From NCBI RefSeq assembly GCF_004803755.1, contig NZ_CP032311.1, positions 2,310,501 to 2,374,500 of the forward strand: DNA of 64,000 nucleotides. Reading direction: 5' to 3'. This document shows positions 16,363 through 25,313 of this stretch, in pieces (positions within the stretch are counted from its first letter, which is position 1; every line of letters begins with the position of its first letter). This stretch comes from Pseudomonas sp. DG56-2 (GTDB lineage Bacteria > Pseudomonadota > Gammaproteobacteria > Pseudomonadales > Pseudomonadaceae). The notes beneath the pieces were generated by a model. The model was not told the origin of the DNA, made no database searches, and saw only the letters and a list, made by a program, of their open reading frames with translations. The translations under genes were made by a program, and so were the position numbers.

Positions 16363-19300
16363 ATGAGCCATCTGCTCGATCAACTGCGGTTCTTCAACCG
16401 CAAGCAAGGCGAGTTCTCCGAAGGTCACGGAGAAACTCGCAAAGAGTCGCGCGACTGGGAGAACGTCTACCGTTCGCGTTGGCAGTACGACAAGATCGTG
16501 CGCTCCACCCATGGGGTGAACTGCACCGGCTCCTGCTCGTGGAAGATCTACGTGAAAAACGGCCTGATCACCTGGGAAACCCAGCAGACCGACTACCCGC
16601 GCACCCGTAACGATCTGCCCAACCACGAACCACGCGGCTGCCCACGGGGTGCCAGCTACAGCTGGTACATCTACAGTGCCAACCGTCTGAAATACCCGAA
16701 AATCCGCAAGCCTCTGCTCAAACTGTGGCGCGAAGCGCGTCAGAGCATGGCACCGGTCGAGGCCTGGGCGAGCATCGTCGAGAACAAGGCCAAGGCTGAT
16801 TCGTACAAGAGCAAGCGCGGCATGGGTGGTTTTATCCGCTCCAGCTGGGACGAAGTCACCGAGATCATCGCTGCCGCCAACGTTTACACCGTCAAGCAGT
16901 ACGGCCCTGACCGGGTAGTGGGCTTCTCGCCGATCCCGGCGATGTCGATGGTCAGCTACGCTGCCGGCGCGCGCTACCTGTCGCTGATCGGCGGCACCTG
17001 CCTGAGCTTCTATGACTGGTACTGCGACCTGCCTCCAGCATCACCGATGGTCTGGGGCGAGCAGACCGACGTGCCGGAATCGGCCGACTGGTACAACTCC
17101 AACTACATCATCGCCTGGGGCTCCAACGTTCCGCAGACCCGTACCCCGGATGCGCACTTCTTCACCGAAGTTCGCTACAAGGGCACCAAGACTGTGGCAA
17201 TCACTCCCGACTACTCGGAGGTGGCCAAGCTCACCGACCTGTGGCTGAACCCGAAACAGGGTACCGATGCGGCCCTGGCCCAAGCGTTCAACCACGTCAT
17301 TTTCAAAGAGTTCCACCTCGACAAGCCAAGCGCCTACTTCACTGAGTACGCCAAGCGCTACACCGACTTGCCAGTACTGGTGCTGCTCAAGCCGATGCTT
17401 GGCACCGCACCGGGCGCGGGCTACCAGCCTGACCGCTTCCTGCGCGCCTCGGACCTGGCTGACAATCTGGGCCAGGACAACAACCCCGAGTGGAAAACCA
17501 TCGCGCAGAATGCTGACGGTGAGCTGGTTTCACCGCAAGGCTCGATCGGCTATCGCTGGGGCGAGCAGGGCAAGTGGAACATTCTGGCCCGTGAAGGCGG
17601 CGCCGGCCGCGAAATCGACCTGACCCTGAGCCTGATCGGTGGCGACGTCGCCGAAGTAGCGTTCCCGTACTTCGCCGGTGAATCCCATGAGCACTTCCAG
17701 CATGTGGCCGGTGATGCCGTGCAGTACCGCCGTGTACCGGTGCGCAGCCTGACCCTGGCTGATGGCAGCCAGGTCAAGGTAGCCACTGTGTTCGACCTGT
17801 CGGCGGCTAACCTGGCAATCGACCGTGGCCTGGGTGGCGCCAACGTTGCGCGTGACTACGACGACGCCAATGTACCGGGCACTCCCGCCTGGCAAGAGCA
17901 GATCACTGGCGTGAGCCGTGAGAAAGCTATCCAGATTGCGCGCGAATTTGCCGACAACGCCGACAAGACCCGTGGACGCTCGATGATCATCGTCGGTGCG
18001 GCGATGAACCACTGGTACCACATGGACATGAACTACCGCGGGCTGATCAACATGCTCATGCTCTGCGGTTGTGTCGGTCAGACCGGTGGTGGCTGGGCTC
18101 ACTATGTAGGCCAGGAAAAACTGCGCCCACAATGCGGTTGGCTGCCATTGGCCTTTGGCCTGGACTGGAGCCGTCCGCCTCGGCAGATGAACGGCACCAG
18201 CTTCTTCTATGCCCACAGCTCGCAGTGGCGCCATGAAAAAATGAACATGCACGACGTGCTCTCGCCCCTGGCTGACAAGAGCCAGTTCCCCGAGCATGCG
18301 CTGGACTACAACATCCGCGCCGAACGTGCCGGCTGGCTGCCTAGCTCGCCACAGTTCAATACCAACCCGCTGAAAATCGCTCGCGACGCGGCCGCCGCCG
18401 GCATGACGCCCAAGGACTATGTAGTCAAGGGCTGGCAGGACGGTAGCGTGCGCTTTGCCTGCGAACAGCCGGACAACCCGGTCAACTTCCCGCGCAACAT
18501 GTTCGTCTGGCGTTCCAACCTGCTGGGTTCGTCCGGCAAGGGCCACGAGTACATGCTCAAGTACCTGCTGGGTACTCGCAACGGTGTGATGAACGAAGAC
18601 ATCGGCCAGGTCGGCGACTGCAAGCCGATGGAAGCCGAATGGGTCGACGATGGTGCCATCGGCAAGCTCGACCTGGTGACTACCCTGGACTTCCGCATGT
18701 CCTCCACTTGCGTGTATTCCGACATCGTTCTGCCGACCGCTACCTGGTACGAGAAGGACGACATGAACACCTCGGACATGCACCCCTTCATTCACCCGCT
18801 GTCGGCCGCCATTGATCCGGCGTGGGAATCACGTTCGGACTGGGAGATCTACAAAGGTATCGCCAAAGCCTTCTCGCGTATGGCCGAAGGGCATCTGGGC
18901 ATTGAGCAGGACGTGGTCAGCGTACCGCTGATGCACGACAGTGTTGGCGAGCTGGCCCAGCCGTTCGGTGGCACTGACTGGAAAACCGCCGGTGTTGCAC
19001 CTGAGCCGGGCAAGAACGCGCCGAACCTGCAAGTGGTCGAGCGCAACTACCCGAACATCTACAAACAGTTCACCTCCCTTGGTCCACTGCTGGACAAGCT
19101 TGGCAACGGTGGTAAAGGCATCAACTGGGAAACCCAGGAAGAAGTCGATTTCCTCGGCGAACTGAACTACCGCGAGAAAGAAGAAGGTATCAGCCAGGGT
19201 CGGCCGAAAATCGATACAGCAATCGATGCTGCTGAAGTCATTCTTTCGTTGGCGCCGGAAACCAACGGTCATGTGGCGGTCAAGGCCTGGGCAGCATTGT

Positions 19301-20130
19301 CCGAGTTCACCGGTATCGACCACAGCCACCTGGCGTTGCCAAAGGCTCACGAGGCCATCCGCTTCCGCGACATCCAGGCGCAGCCACGCAAGATCATCTC
19401 CAGCCCGACCTGGTCGGGTCTTGAAGACGAACATGTCAGCTACAACGCCGGCTACACCAACGTTCACGAGAACATCCCATGGCGCACCATCACCGGCCGC
19501 CAGCAGTTCTATCAGGACCACCCATGGATGCAGGCCTTCGGCGAGCAGTTGATGAGCTACCGTCCGCCGGTCAACACCCGCACCATCGCCGGTGTGAAGG
19601 GCAAGCGCAGCAACGGTGAAACCGAGATCGTTCTGAACTGGATCACTCCGCACCAGAAGTGGGGCATCCACAGTACGTACACCGACAACCTGCTGATGCT
19701 CACCCTGAGCCGCGGTGGCCCGATTATCTGGCTCTCGGAGATCGACGCCAAACGCGCCGGTATCGAAGACAACGACTGGGTCGAATGCTTCAACGTCAAC
19801 GGTGCGTTGACCGCCCGTGCGGTGGTCAGCCAGCGGGTCAAGGAAGGCATGGTGATGATGTACCACGCCCAGGAACGGATCGTGAACGTCCCCGGTTCGG
19901 AAACCACCAAGACCCGCGGCGGCCACCACAACTCGGTTACCCGTGTGGTGCTCAAGCCCACCCATATGATCGGCGGCTATGCCCAGCAGGCCTATGGGTT
20001 CAACTACTACGGCACGGTCGGTTGCAACCGCGATGAATTCGTCGTGGTGCGCAAAATGGCCAAGGTCGATTGGCTCGATGGTTCGCGTGGCGATGAGCTG
20101 CCACGTCCTCTGCCAACCGATATTGAATAA
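16363..20130 (+). CDS. narG: Respiratory nitrate reductase alpha subunit NarG
   Basis: A 1255-residue molybdenum bis-MGD catalytic subunit that reduces nitrate to nitrite on the cytoplasmic side. The N-terminal FS0 cluster motif is intact: His50, Cys54 and Cys58 in HGVNCTGSCSW, then Cys93 in EPRGCPRG. The molybdopterin domains are full length (E. coli 1247). The RBS is GAGAGGAAA. It is in the narK1-K2-G-H-J-I operon. Confidence 0.98.
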   Translation: MSHLLDQLRFFNRKQGEFSEGHGETRKESRDWENVYRSRWQYDKIVRSTHGVNCTGSCSWKIYVKNGLITWETQQTDYPRTRNDLPNHEPRGCPRGASYSWYIYSANRLKYPKIRKPLLKLWREARQSMAPVEAWASIVENKAKADSYKSKRGMGGFIRSSWDEVTEIIAAANVYTVKQYGPDRVVGFSPIPAMSMVSYAAGARYLSLIGGTCLSFYDWYCDLPPASPMVWGEQTDVPESADWYNSNYIIAWGSNVPQTRTPDAHFFTEVRYKGTKTVAITPDYSEVAKLTDLWLNPKQGTDAALAQAFNHVIFKEFHLDKPSAYFTEYAKRYTDLPVLVLLKPMLGTAPGAGYQPDRFLRASDLADNLGQDNNPEWKTIAQNADGELVSPQGSIGYRWGEQGKWNILAREGGAGREIDLTLSLIGGDVAEVAFPYFAGESHEHFQHVAGDAVQYRRVPVRSLTLADGSQVKVATVFDLSAANLAIDRGLGGANVARDYDDANVPGTPAWQEQITGVSREKAIQIAREFADNADKTRGRSMIIVGAAMNHWYHMDMNYRGLINMLMLCGCVGQTGGGWAHYVGQEKLRPQCGWLPLAFGLDWSRPPRQMNGTSFFYAHSSQWRHEKMNMHDVLSPLADKSQFPEHALDYNIRAERAGWLPSSPQFNTNPLKIARDAAAAGMTPKDYVVKGWQDGSVRFACEQPDNPVNFPRNMFVWRSNLLGSSGKGHEYMLKYLLGTRNGVMNEDIGQVGDCKPMEAEWVDDGAIGKLDLVTTLDFRMSSTCVYSDIVLPTATWYEKDDMNTSDMHPFIHPLSAAIDPAWESRSDWEIYKGIAKAFSRMAEGHLGIEQDVVSVPLMHDSVGELAQPFGGTDWKTAGVAPEPGKNAPNLQVVERNYPNIYKQFTSLGPLLDKLGNGGKGINWETQEEVDFLGELNYREKEEGISQGRPKIDTAIDAAEVILSLAPETNGHVAVKAWAALSEFTGIDHSHLALPKAHEAIRFRDIQAQPRKIISSPTWSGLEDEHVSYNAGYTNVHENIPWRTITGRQQFYQDHPWMQAFGEQLMSYRPPVNTRTIAGVKGKRSNGETEIVLNWITPHQKWGIHSTYTDNLLMLTLSRGGPIIWLSEIDAKRAGIEDNDWVECFNVNGALTARAVVSQRVKEGMVMMYHAQERIVNVPGSETTKTRGGHHNSVTRVVLKPTHMIGGYAQQAYGFNYYGTVGCNRDEFVVVRKMAKVDWLDGSRGDELPRPLPTDIE

Positions 20131-20141
20131 GGAGTGCTGTC

Positions 20142-21680
20142 ATGAAGATTCGTTCACAAGTTGGCATGGTCCTGAACCTGGACAAATGCATTGGCTGCCA
20201 CACCTGTTCAATCACCTGCAAAAACGTCTGGACTAGCCGTGAAGGCATGGAATACGCATGGTTCAACAACGTTGAGACCAAGCCAGGTATCGGCTACCCC
20301 AAAGAGTGGGAAAACCAGGATAAATGGAAGGGCGGCTGGGTACGCAACAGCAACGGCTCGATCTCGCCGCGTATTGGCGGCAAGTTCCGCGTGCTGGCGA
20401 ACATTTTTGCCAACCCGGACCTGCCTGGGCTTGACGACTACTACGAGCCGTTCGACTTCGACTACCAGCACCTGCACACCGCACCGCTGGGCGATCACCA
20501 ACCTACCGCGCGGCCACGCTCGGTGGTGTCTGGCAAGCGTATGGAAAAAATCGAATGGGGCCCGAACTGGGAAGAAATTCTCGGTACCGAGTTTGCCAAG
20601 CGCCGCAAGGACAAGAACTTCGACAAGATCCAGGCGGACATCTACGGAGAGTACGAAAACACCTTCATGATGTACCTGCCGCGTCTGTGCGAGCACTGCT
20701 TGAACCCGGCCTGTGCAGCATCGTGCCCGAGCGGTGCGATCTACAAGCGTGAGGAAGATGGCATTGTCTTGATCGACCAGGAAAAATGCCGTGGCTGGCG
20801 GATGTGCATCAGCGGCTGCCCGTACAAGAAGATCTACTTCAACTGGAAAAGTGGCAAATCCGAGAAGTGCATTTTCTGCTACCCACGTATCGAAGCCGGG
20901 ATGCCGACGGTTTGCGCCGAAACCTGCGTTGGCCGTATTCGCTACCTGGGTGTGCTGTTGTACGACGCCGACCGCATCAGCGAAGTGGCCAGCACGGCCA
21001 ACGAGCATGACCTGTACGAAAAACAGCTGGAGATTTTCCTCGACCCCAACGACCCGGCAGTCATTCGCCAGGCCCTGAAGGATGGCGTGCCGCAATCGGT
21101 GATCGACGCTGCACAGCGCTCGCCAGTTTACAAAATGGCGGTTGACTGGAAGCTGGCCTTGCCACTGCACCCTGAGTACCGCACGCTGCCGATGGTGTGG
21201 TACGTACCGCCACTGTCGCCAATTCAGAACGCCGCAGCCGCTGGCACCGTGGGCATGAACGGGGTTATCCCGGATGTCGACAGCCTGCGTATTCCACTGC
21301 GCTACCTGGCCAACCTGCTCACCGCCGGTGACGAGAAGCCGGTGAAACGTGCCCTCAAGCGTTTGCTGGCCATGCGTGCCTACAAGCGTTCCGAGCAGGT
21401 TGAAGGTGTGCAGGACCTGCAAGTGCTCAAAGACGTTGGCTTGAGCGTGAATCAGGTCGAGGAAATGTACCGCTACCTGGCCATCGCCAACTACGAAGAC
21501 CGCTATGTAGTACCTAGCGCTCACCGTGAAGAAGCAATGAGCGATGCGTTTGCCGAGCGTTCCGGTTGTGGCTTCAGCTTCGGCAGTGGTTGCAGTGGTA
21601 GCTCCGACACCAACATGTTCGGTGCCAAGAAAGCCAACCGCCGCGACATCCTCAAAACCGTGCAGTTGTGGGAGGACTGA
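20142..21680 (+). CDS. narH: Respiratory nitrate reductase beta subunit NarH
   Basis: A 512-residue electron-transfer subunit with four Cys clusters. These are CIGCHTCSITCKNVW near the N-terminus, CEHCLNPACAASCPSG, CRGWRMCISGCPYKK (Trp in place of Cys gives the 3Fe-4S cluster) and CIFCYPRIEAGMPTVCAETC. It passes electrons from NarI haem to NarG. Normal length; RBS GGAGT. The C-terminal FGSGCSGSSD tail is typical of the family. Confidence 0.98.
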   Translation: MKIRSQVGMVLNLDKCIGCHTCSITCKNVWTSREGMEYAWFNNVETKPGIGYPKEWENQDKWKGGWVRNSNGSISPRIGGKFRVLANIFANPDLPGLDDYYEPFDFDYQHLHTAPLGDHQPTARPRSVVSGKRMEKIEWGPNWEEILGTEFAKRRKDKNFDKIQADIYGEYENTFMMYLPRLCEHCLNPACAASCPSGAIYKREEDGIVLIDQEKCRGWRMCISGCPYKKIYFNWKSGKSEKCIFCYPRIEAGMPTVCAETCVGRIRYLGVLLYDADRISEVASTANEHDLYEKQLEIFLDPNDPAVIRQALKDGVPQSVIDAAQRSPVYKMAVDWKLALPLHPEYRTLPMVWYVPPLSPIQNAAAAGTVGMNGVIPDVDSLRIPLRYLANLLTAGDEKPVKRALKRLLAMRAYKRSEQVEGVQDLQVLKDVGLSVNQVEEMYRYLAIANYEDRYVVPSAHREEAMSDAFAERSGCGFSFGSGCSGSSDTNMFGAKKANRRDILKTVQLWED

Positions 21681-21682
21681 GT

Positions 21683-22438
21683 ATGCGCATTCTTAAAGTG
21701 ATTTCGTTGCTGCTCGATTATCCAACCGAAAGTCTGGTGGCCGGGCGCGATGAGCTGGAACTGGCCATTCATCAGTCGCGGGAAATCAGCCCGAACCAGC
21801 GCGGCGCGCTGTTCGAACTGCTCGAACTGATCTGTAACAACGACCTGATGGATGGCCAGGAGCACTACGGCGCACTGTTCGGTCGTGGTCGCTCGCTGTC
21901 ACTGTTGTTGTTCGAGCACGTGCATGGCGAATCGCGCGACCGTGGCCAGGCCATGGTCGACATGCTCGCCCAGTATGAAGACGCCGGCTTTGCCATCGGC
22001 GTCAAGGAGCTGCCGGACTACATTCCGCTGTACCTGGAATACCTCTCGACCCGCGACGACCTGGAGGCCCGCGAGGGCCTCGCAGATATCGCCCATCTGC
22101 TGGCGCTGCTCGCTGCACGCCTGGAAGAGCGCGAGAGCGGATATGCCAGTTGCTTCCGTGCGCTGCTGCAAATCGCCGGTTCCGAGCCGCATCAAGCGGT
22201 GGCTGATCTGCGCGAACAAGTAGCGGCCGAGCAGCGTGATGACTCACTCGAAGCCCTGGACAAAATCTGGGAAGAAGAGGCAGTGGACTTCCTCAAGGCC
22301 GAGCAGCAGGAGCGCTGCAGCTCGCTGCCAAGCGCCCCTGGCAAGGCACGGGAGGAAAGTGCGGTACCGCTGCATTGGGTCGATTTTCAGCAACAAGGGC
22401 AGGCCAGCGCGCCGGCCGGGGAGGTAAACAATGTCTAA
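21683..22438 (+). CDS. narJ: Nitrate reductase assembly chaperone NarJ
   Basis: A 251-residue redox-enzyme maturation protein needed for cofactor insertion into NarG and membrane docking. The core motif is PDYIPLYLEYLSTR, in an otherwise helical protein. The ATG at 21683 is preceded by GGGAGG and starts MRILKVISLLLDYP; the upstream in-frame ATG overlaps narH. It overlaps narI by 8 bases. Confidence 0.95.
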   Translation: MRILKVISLLLDYPTESLVAGRDELELAIHQSREISPNQRGALFELLELICNNDLMDGQEHYGALFGRGRSLSLLLFEHVHGESRDRGQAMVDMLAQYEDAGFAIGVKELPDYIPLYLEYLSTRDDLEAREGLADIAHLLALLAARLEERESGYASCFRALLQIAGSEPHQAVADLREQVAAEQRDDSLEALDKIWEEEAVDFLKAEQQERCSSLPSAPGKAREESAVPLHWVDFQQQGQASAPAGEVNNV

Positions 22439-23111
22439 ATGGAATCTGTTGGCGTTCGGGGTCTATCCCTATGTAGCACTGGCTATCTGCCTGCTGGGCA
22501 GTTGGGCGCGTTTCGACCTGTCCCAGTACACCTGGAAGGCCAGCTCGAGCCAGATGTTGTCGAGCAGTGGCATGCGTGCGGCCAGCAACCTTTTCCATGT
22601 CGGTGTGCTGTTTGTACTGGCGGGGCACTTTGTGGGCCTGTTGACCCCGGCGTCGGTCTATCACCATGTGATCAGCACTGAGAACAAGCAACTGCTGGCA
22701 ATGGTCTCCGGCGGCTTTTTCGGCCTGCTGTGCCTGATCGGCCTGATCATGCTGATTCACCGTCGCCTGACCAACCCACGGGTTCGCGCCACTTCAAACA
22801 CCTCGGACATCCTGATCCTGGTGGTGTTGCTGGCGCAGTTGGTGCTTGGCCTGCTGACCATTGTTGCTTCGACCGGCCACATGGACGGCTCGGTAATGGT
22901 GATGCTGGCGGATTGGGCACAGAACACCGTGATGTTGCGTCCAGTGGAAGCGGCAGCAGCCATTGCCCCGGTCAGCCTGGTGTACAAGCTGCATGTGTTC
23001 CTGGGCCTGACCCTGTTCGTACTGTTCCCCTTCACCCGTCTGGTGCACATCGTCAGCGCACCGATCTGGTACCTGGGACGTCGTTATCAAATCGTTCGGC
23101 AGAAAATCTGA
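22431..23111 (+). CDS. narI: Respiratory nitrate reductase gamma subunit NarI
   Basis: A 226-residue membrane cytochrome b with five predicted helices that oxidises quinol and holds two b haems. The His ligands are visible in helices 2 and 5 (FHVGVLFVLAGHFVGLL; LHVFLGLTLFVLFPFTRLVHI). Normal length. It is translationally coupled to narJ. Confidence 0.97.
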   Translation: MSKWNLLAFGVYPYVALAICLLGSWARFDLSQYTWKASSSQMLSSSGMRAASNLFHVGVLFVLAGHFVGLLTPASVYHHVISTENKQLLAMVSGGFFGLLCLIGLIMLIHRRLTNPRVRATSNTSDILILVVLLAQLVLGLLTIVASTGHMDGSVMVMLADWAQNTVMLRPVEAAAAIAPVSLVYKLHVFLGLTLFVLFPFTRLVHIVSAPIWYLGRRYQIVRQKI

Positions 23112-23121
23112 GGAGACAGTC

Positions 23122-24045
23122 ATGTCAAGCGGATGTGGATGTGGCGGCGGTAGTGGCGGTGGCGGTGGTTGTGCCTCTTCATCGGTGCAAGAACCGGTGC
23201 CGAGCGTGGAGCCGGTGGTGGTTGAGGCCGAGGCCCCGGCCCAACTGATCGCCAGCAGCGAGCAGGAATGGCCGATCATCAGCGTCAATGAGGTGCCGAT
23301 CAGTGCCCAGGCTATGGCCCAGGAACTGCAGTATCACCCGGCGCCCGACCGCGAGGAAGCGGTGTTCATGGCCGCCCGCGCACTGGTGATCCGCGAGCTG
23401 TTGCAACAGCGGATCGCCGAGCTGGGTTTGACTTTGCAGGTTGGCCCTGGCGATAACGAAGAAGAGGCGGCCACGCGATTGCTGTTGGAGCGCGAGGTGC
23501 AGGTGCCTGAGTGTGACGAGGCGACCTGTCAGCGTTACTACGAAAGCAACCGTGGGCGCTTCCACAGCGCACCGTTGCTGGCGGTTCGGCACATTCTGCT
23601 GGAATGTGCGCCGGACGATGCCGAGGGACGCAGCGAGGCACTGGCTCAGGCTGAAATCCTTCAGCAACGCCTGGCGCAGTTTCCCGAGCAGTTTGGTGAA
23701 CTCGCACTGAAGTACTCTGCCTGCCCGTCGAAGGCTCAGGGGGGGGAACTGGGGCAGATCAGCAAGGGTCAGACCGTGCCTGAACTGGAGCGCCAGTTGT
23801 TCACCCTGGCTCAGGGGCTGGCTGACAAGCCGTTGGAAAGTCGTTATGGCTGGCACGTGCTCAGCGTCGACCAGCGTATCGAAGGACAGCAGTTGCCCTA
23901 TGAGGCGGTAGCAACAGCCATCCGTACTCAGTTGCAACAAGGCGTCTGGCAAAAAGCGGTGGTGCAATACCTGCAAACGCTGATCGGTGCTGCGGACATC
24001 CGCGGTATTCAGCTGCAGGGTGCCGATTCGCCGCTGGTGCAGTAA
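23122..24045 (+). CDS. PpiC-type peptidyl-prolyl isomerase (NifM-like) with Cys/Gly-rich N-terminus
   Basis: A 307-residue parvulin-type isomerase. The parvulin core is about residues 145-250 ([16 protein letters not shown], then [23 protein letters not shown]). The N-terminus is unusual: residues 3-16 are almost only Ser, Gly and Cys ([14 protein letters not shown], then C), followed by a Pro/Glu linker. There is no normal signal peptide, so it is probably cytoplasmic. The same gene lies between narI and moaA in other Pseudomonas nar operons, suggesting a role in Nar folding. The Cys-rich head could bind metal; that is inference. Confidence 0.88.
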   Translation: MSSGCGCGGGSGGGGGCASSSVQEPVPSVEPVVVEAEAPAQLIASSEQEWPIISVNEVPISAQAMAQELQYHPAPDREEAVFMAARALVIRELLQQRIAELGLTLQVGPGDNEEEAATRLLLEREVQVPECDEATCQRYYESNRGRFHSAPLLAVRHILLECAPDDAEGRSEALAQAEILQQRLAQFPEQFGELALKYSACPSKAQGGELGQISKGQTVPELERQLFTLAQGLADKPLESRYGWHVLSVDQRIEGQQLPYEAVATAIRTQLQQGVWQKAVVQYLQTLIGAADIRGIQLQGADSPLVQ

Positions 24046-24067
24046 CCGGTTCGACAAGGGGAATGTG

Positions 24068-25060
24068 ATGAGCACTGTGATGCAGGATGGATTCGGGCGG
24101 CAGATCGATTATTTGCGGATGTCGGTGACCGATCGTTGTGATTTTCGCTGTGTGTACTGCATGGCCAAGAACATGACTTTCTTGCCGCGTCAGCAGGTGT
24201 TGACCCTGGAGGAATTGCAGCGTCTGGCAACGCTGTTTGTCGGCCAGGGGGTTCGCAAGATTCGCCTGACCGGGGGGGAGCCGTTGATTCGTCCGGGTAT
24301 CGTCGATCTGTGCCGTCACATTGCCGCCTTGCCGGGTTTGCGTGAGTTGGTGATGACCAGCAATGGTTCACAGTTGCAGCGTTTGTCGCGGCCGTTGGTC
24401 GAGGCCGGGGTCAAGCGCATGAATATCAGTCTCGACAGTCTGGATGCCGAGCGGTTTCGGGCGATTACCCGTAACGGTGATCTTGATCAGGTGCTGCGTG
24501 GTATCGAGACTGCCAGTCGCGCCGGGTTCGAACGGGTCAAGCTCAATTGCGTGGTGATGAAGGGGCGCAATTTCGATGAGGTGCTGCCGTTGGTGCAGTT
24601 CGCCATTGATCAGGGTATCGATATTACCTTTATCGAAGAGATGCCTTTGGGCGAGGTGGGTCGTTCACGGGGTGAGTCGTTCTGCTCCAGTGAGGAGGTT
24701 CGCGGGCTGGTTGCCAGTCGTTATGCCTTGCTCGACAGTGCCGAGAACAGTGGTGGGCCGGCACGTTATGTGCGGTTGGTTGAACATTCTGATACGCGTA
24801 TCGGCTTCATTTCGCCTAACAGCCATAATTTCTGCGCCAGTTGCAATCGGGTGCGGATGACGGTGGAGGGGCGGTTGTTGTTGTGCCTGGGCCAGGAGGA
24901 TTCGTTGGATCTGCGAGGGTTGTTGCGGCGCTATCCATTGGATGATCAGCCGATTGTCAGTGCGGTGCAGCAGGCGTTGCGGGGGAAGCCGTTGCGCCAC
25001 GACTTCAATCCTGATGGAGAGGTACAGATTTTGCGGTTCATGAATATGAGTGGCGGGTGA
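24068..25060 (+). CDS. moaA: GTP 3',8-cyclase MoaA
   Basis: A 330-residue radical-SAM enzyme that starts molybdopterin synthesis from GTP. The N-terminal cluster motif CDFRCVYC and the GGEPLIR motif are present. The C-terminal second cluster has CASCNRVR and a later Cys (LLLCLGQE). The ATG at 24068 begins [24 protein letters not shown], with AAGGGGAA upstream. Its third positions are less GC-rich than the nar genes. It is the last gene of the nar operon (P. aeruginosa moaA1 position). Confidence 0.95.
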   Translation: MSTVMQDGFGRQIDYLRMSVTDRCDFRCVYCMAKNMTFLPRQQVLTLEELQRLATLFVGQGVRKIRLTGGEPLIRPGIVDLCRHIAALPGLRELVMTSNGSQLQRLSRPLVEAGVKRMNISLDSLDAERFRAITRNGDLDQVLRGIETASRAGFERVKLNCVVMKGRNFDEVLPLVQFAIDQGIDITFIEEMPLGEVGRSRGESFCSSEEVRGLVASRYALLDSAENSGGPARYVRLVEHSDTRIGFISPNSHNFCASCNRVRMTVEGRLLLCLGQEDSLDLRGLLRRYPLDDQPIVSAVQQALRGKPLRHDFNPDGEVQILRFMNMSGG

Positions 25061-25098
25061 GGGCGTGCGCTTGGCCGGGGTGAAGGACCTGCCCCACC

Positions 25099-25128
25099 AG
25101 GGGCCCTGCGCTGCGCTTCGGGTCCCCT
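25099..25128. repeat. GC-rich hairpin downstream of moaA
   Basis: AGGGGCCC and GGGTCCCCT form an imperfect stem (one mismatch) around a 13-base loop. It may be a remnant intergenic repeat or a transcript 3' stabiliser. No T-run follows. Confidence 0.35.
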
Positions 25129-25146
25129 CGCTGCAGATTGAGATCA

Positions 25147-25176
25147 AGAGCACAACTGACTGTGCTCTTTTTTTTT
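25147..25176 (+). terminator. Rho-independent terminator of the nar operon
   Basis: AGAGCACA-ACTGAC-TGTGCTCT forms a perfect 8-bp stem with a 6-base loop, followed by a run of nine T. Confidence 0.9.
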
Positions 25177-25213
25177 GTGTGCGTGGGGAATGGTTTTTTG
25201 CTTTCCCCTGGTC

Positions 25214-25227
25214 TTGACGTCGGTCAA
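25214..25227 (+). promoter_or_regulatory. ANR/DNR box of nrdD
   Basis: TTGACGTCGGTCAA is a perfect palindrome of the TTGAC-N4-GTCAA type. TAATCT at 25250-25255 is centred 32 bp downstream; the start would be near 25262. Confidence 0.75.
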
Positions 25228-25255
25228 TTTTGCGCGGTGCGTTTGCACGTAATCT

Positions 25256-25271
25256 CCACTGCATATTGTGT
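25256..25271. promoter_or_regulatory. NrdR box 1
   Basis: CCACTGCATATTGTGT matches 13 of 16 positions of ACACWATATATWGTGT. It overlaps the predicted transcription start of nrdD. Confidence 0.6.
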
Positions 25272-25286
25272 TTTTTGGTTTATAAA

Positions 25287-25302
25287 CATCTATATGTAGT
25301 GT
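25287..25302. promoter_or_regulatory. NrdR box 2
   Basis: CATCTATATGTAGTGT matches 12 of 16 NrdR consensus positions. It starts exactly 31 bp after box 1, the usual three-turn spacing of tandem NrdR sites. Confidence 0.6.
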
Positions 25303-25313
25303 TTGGAGGGTAA

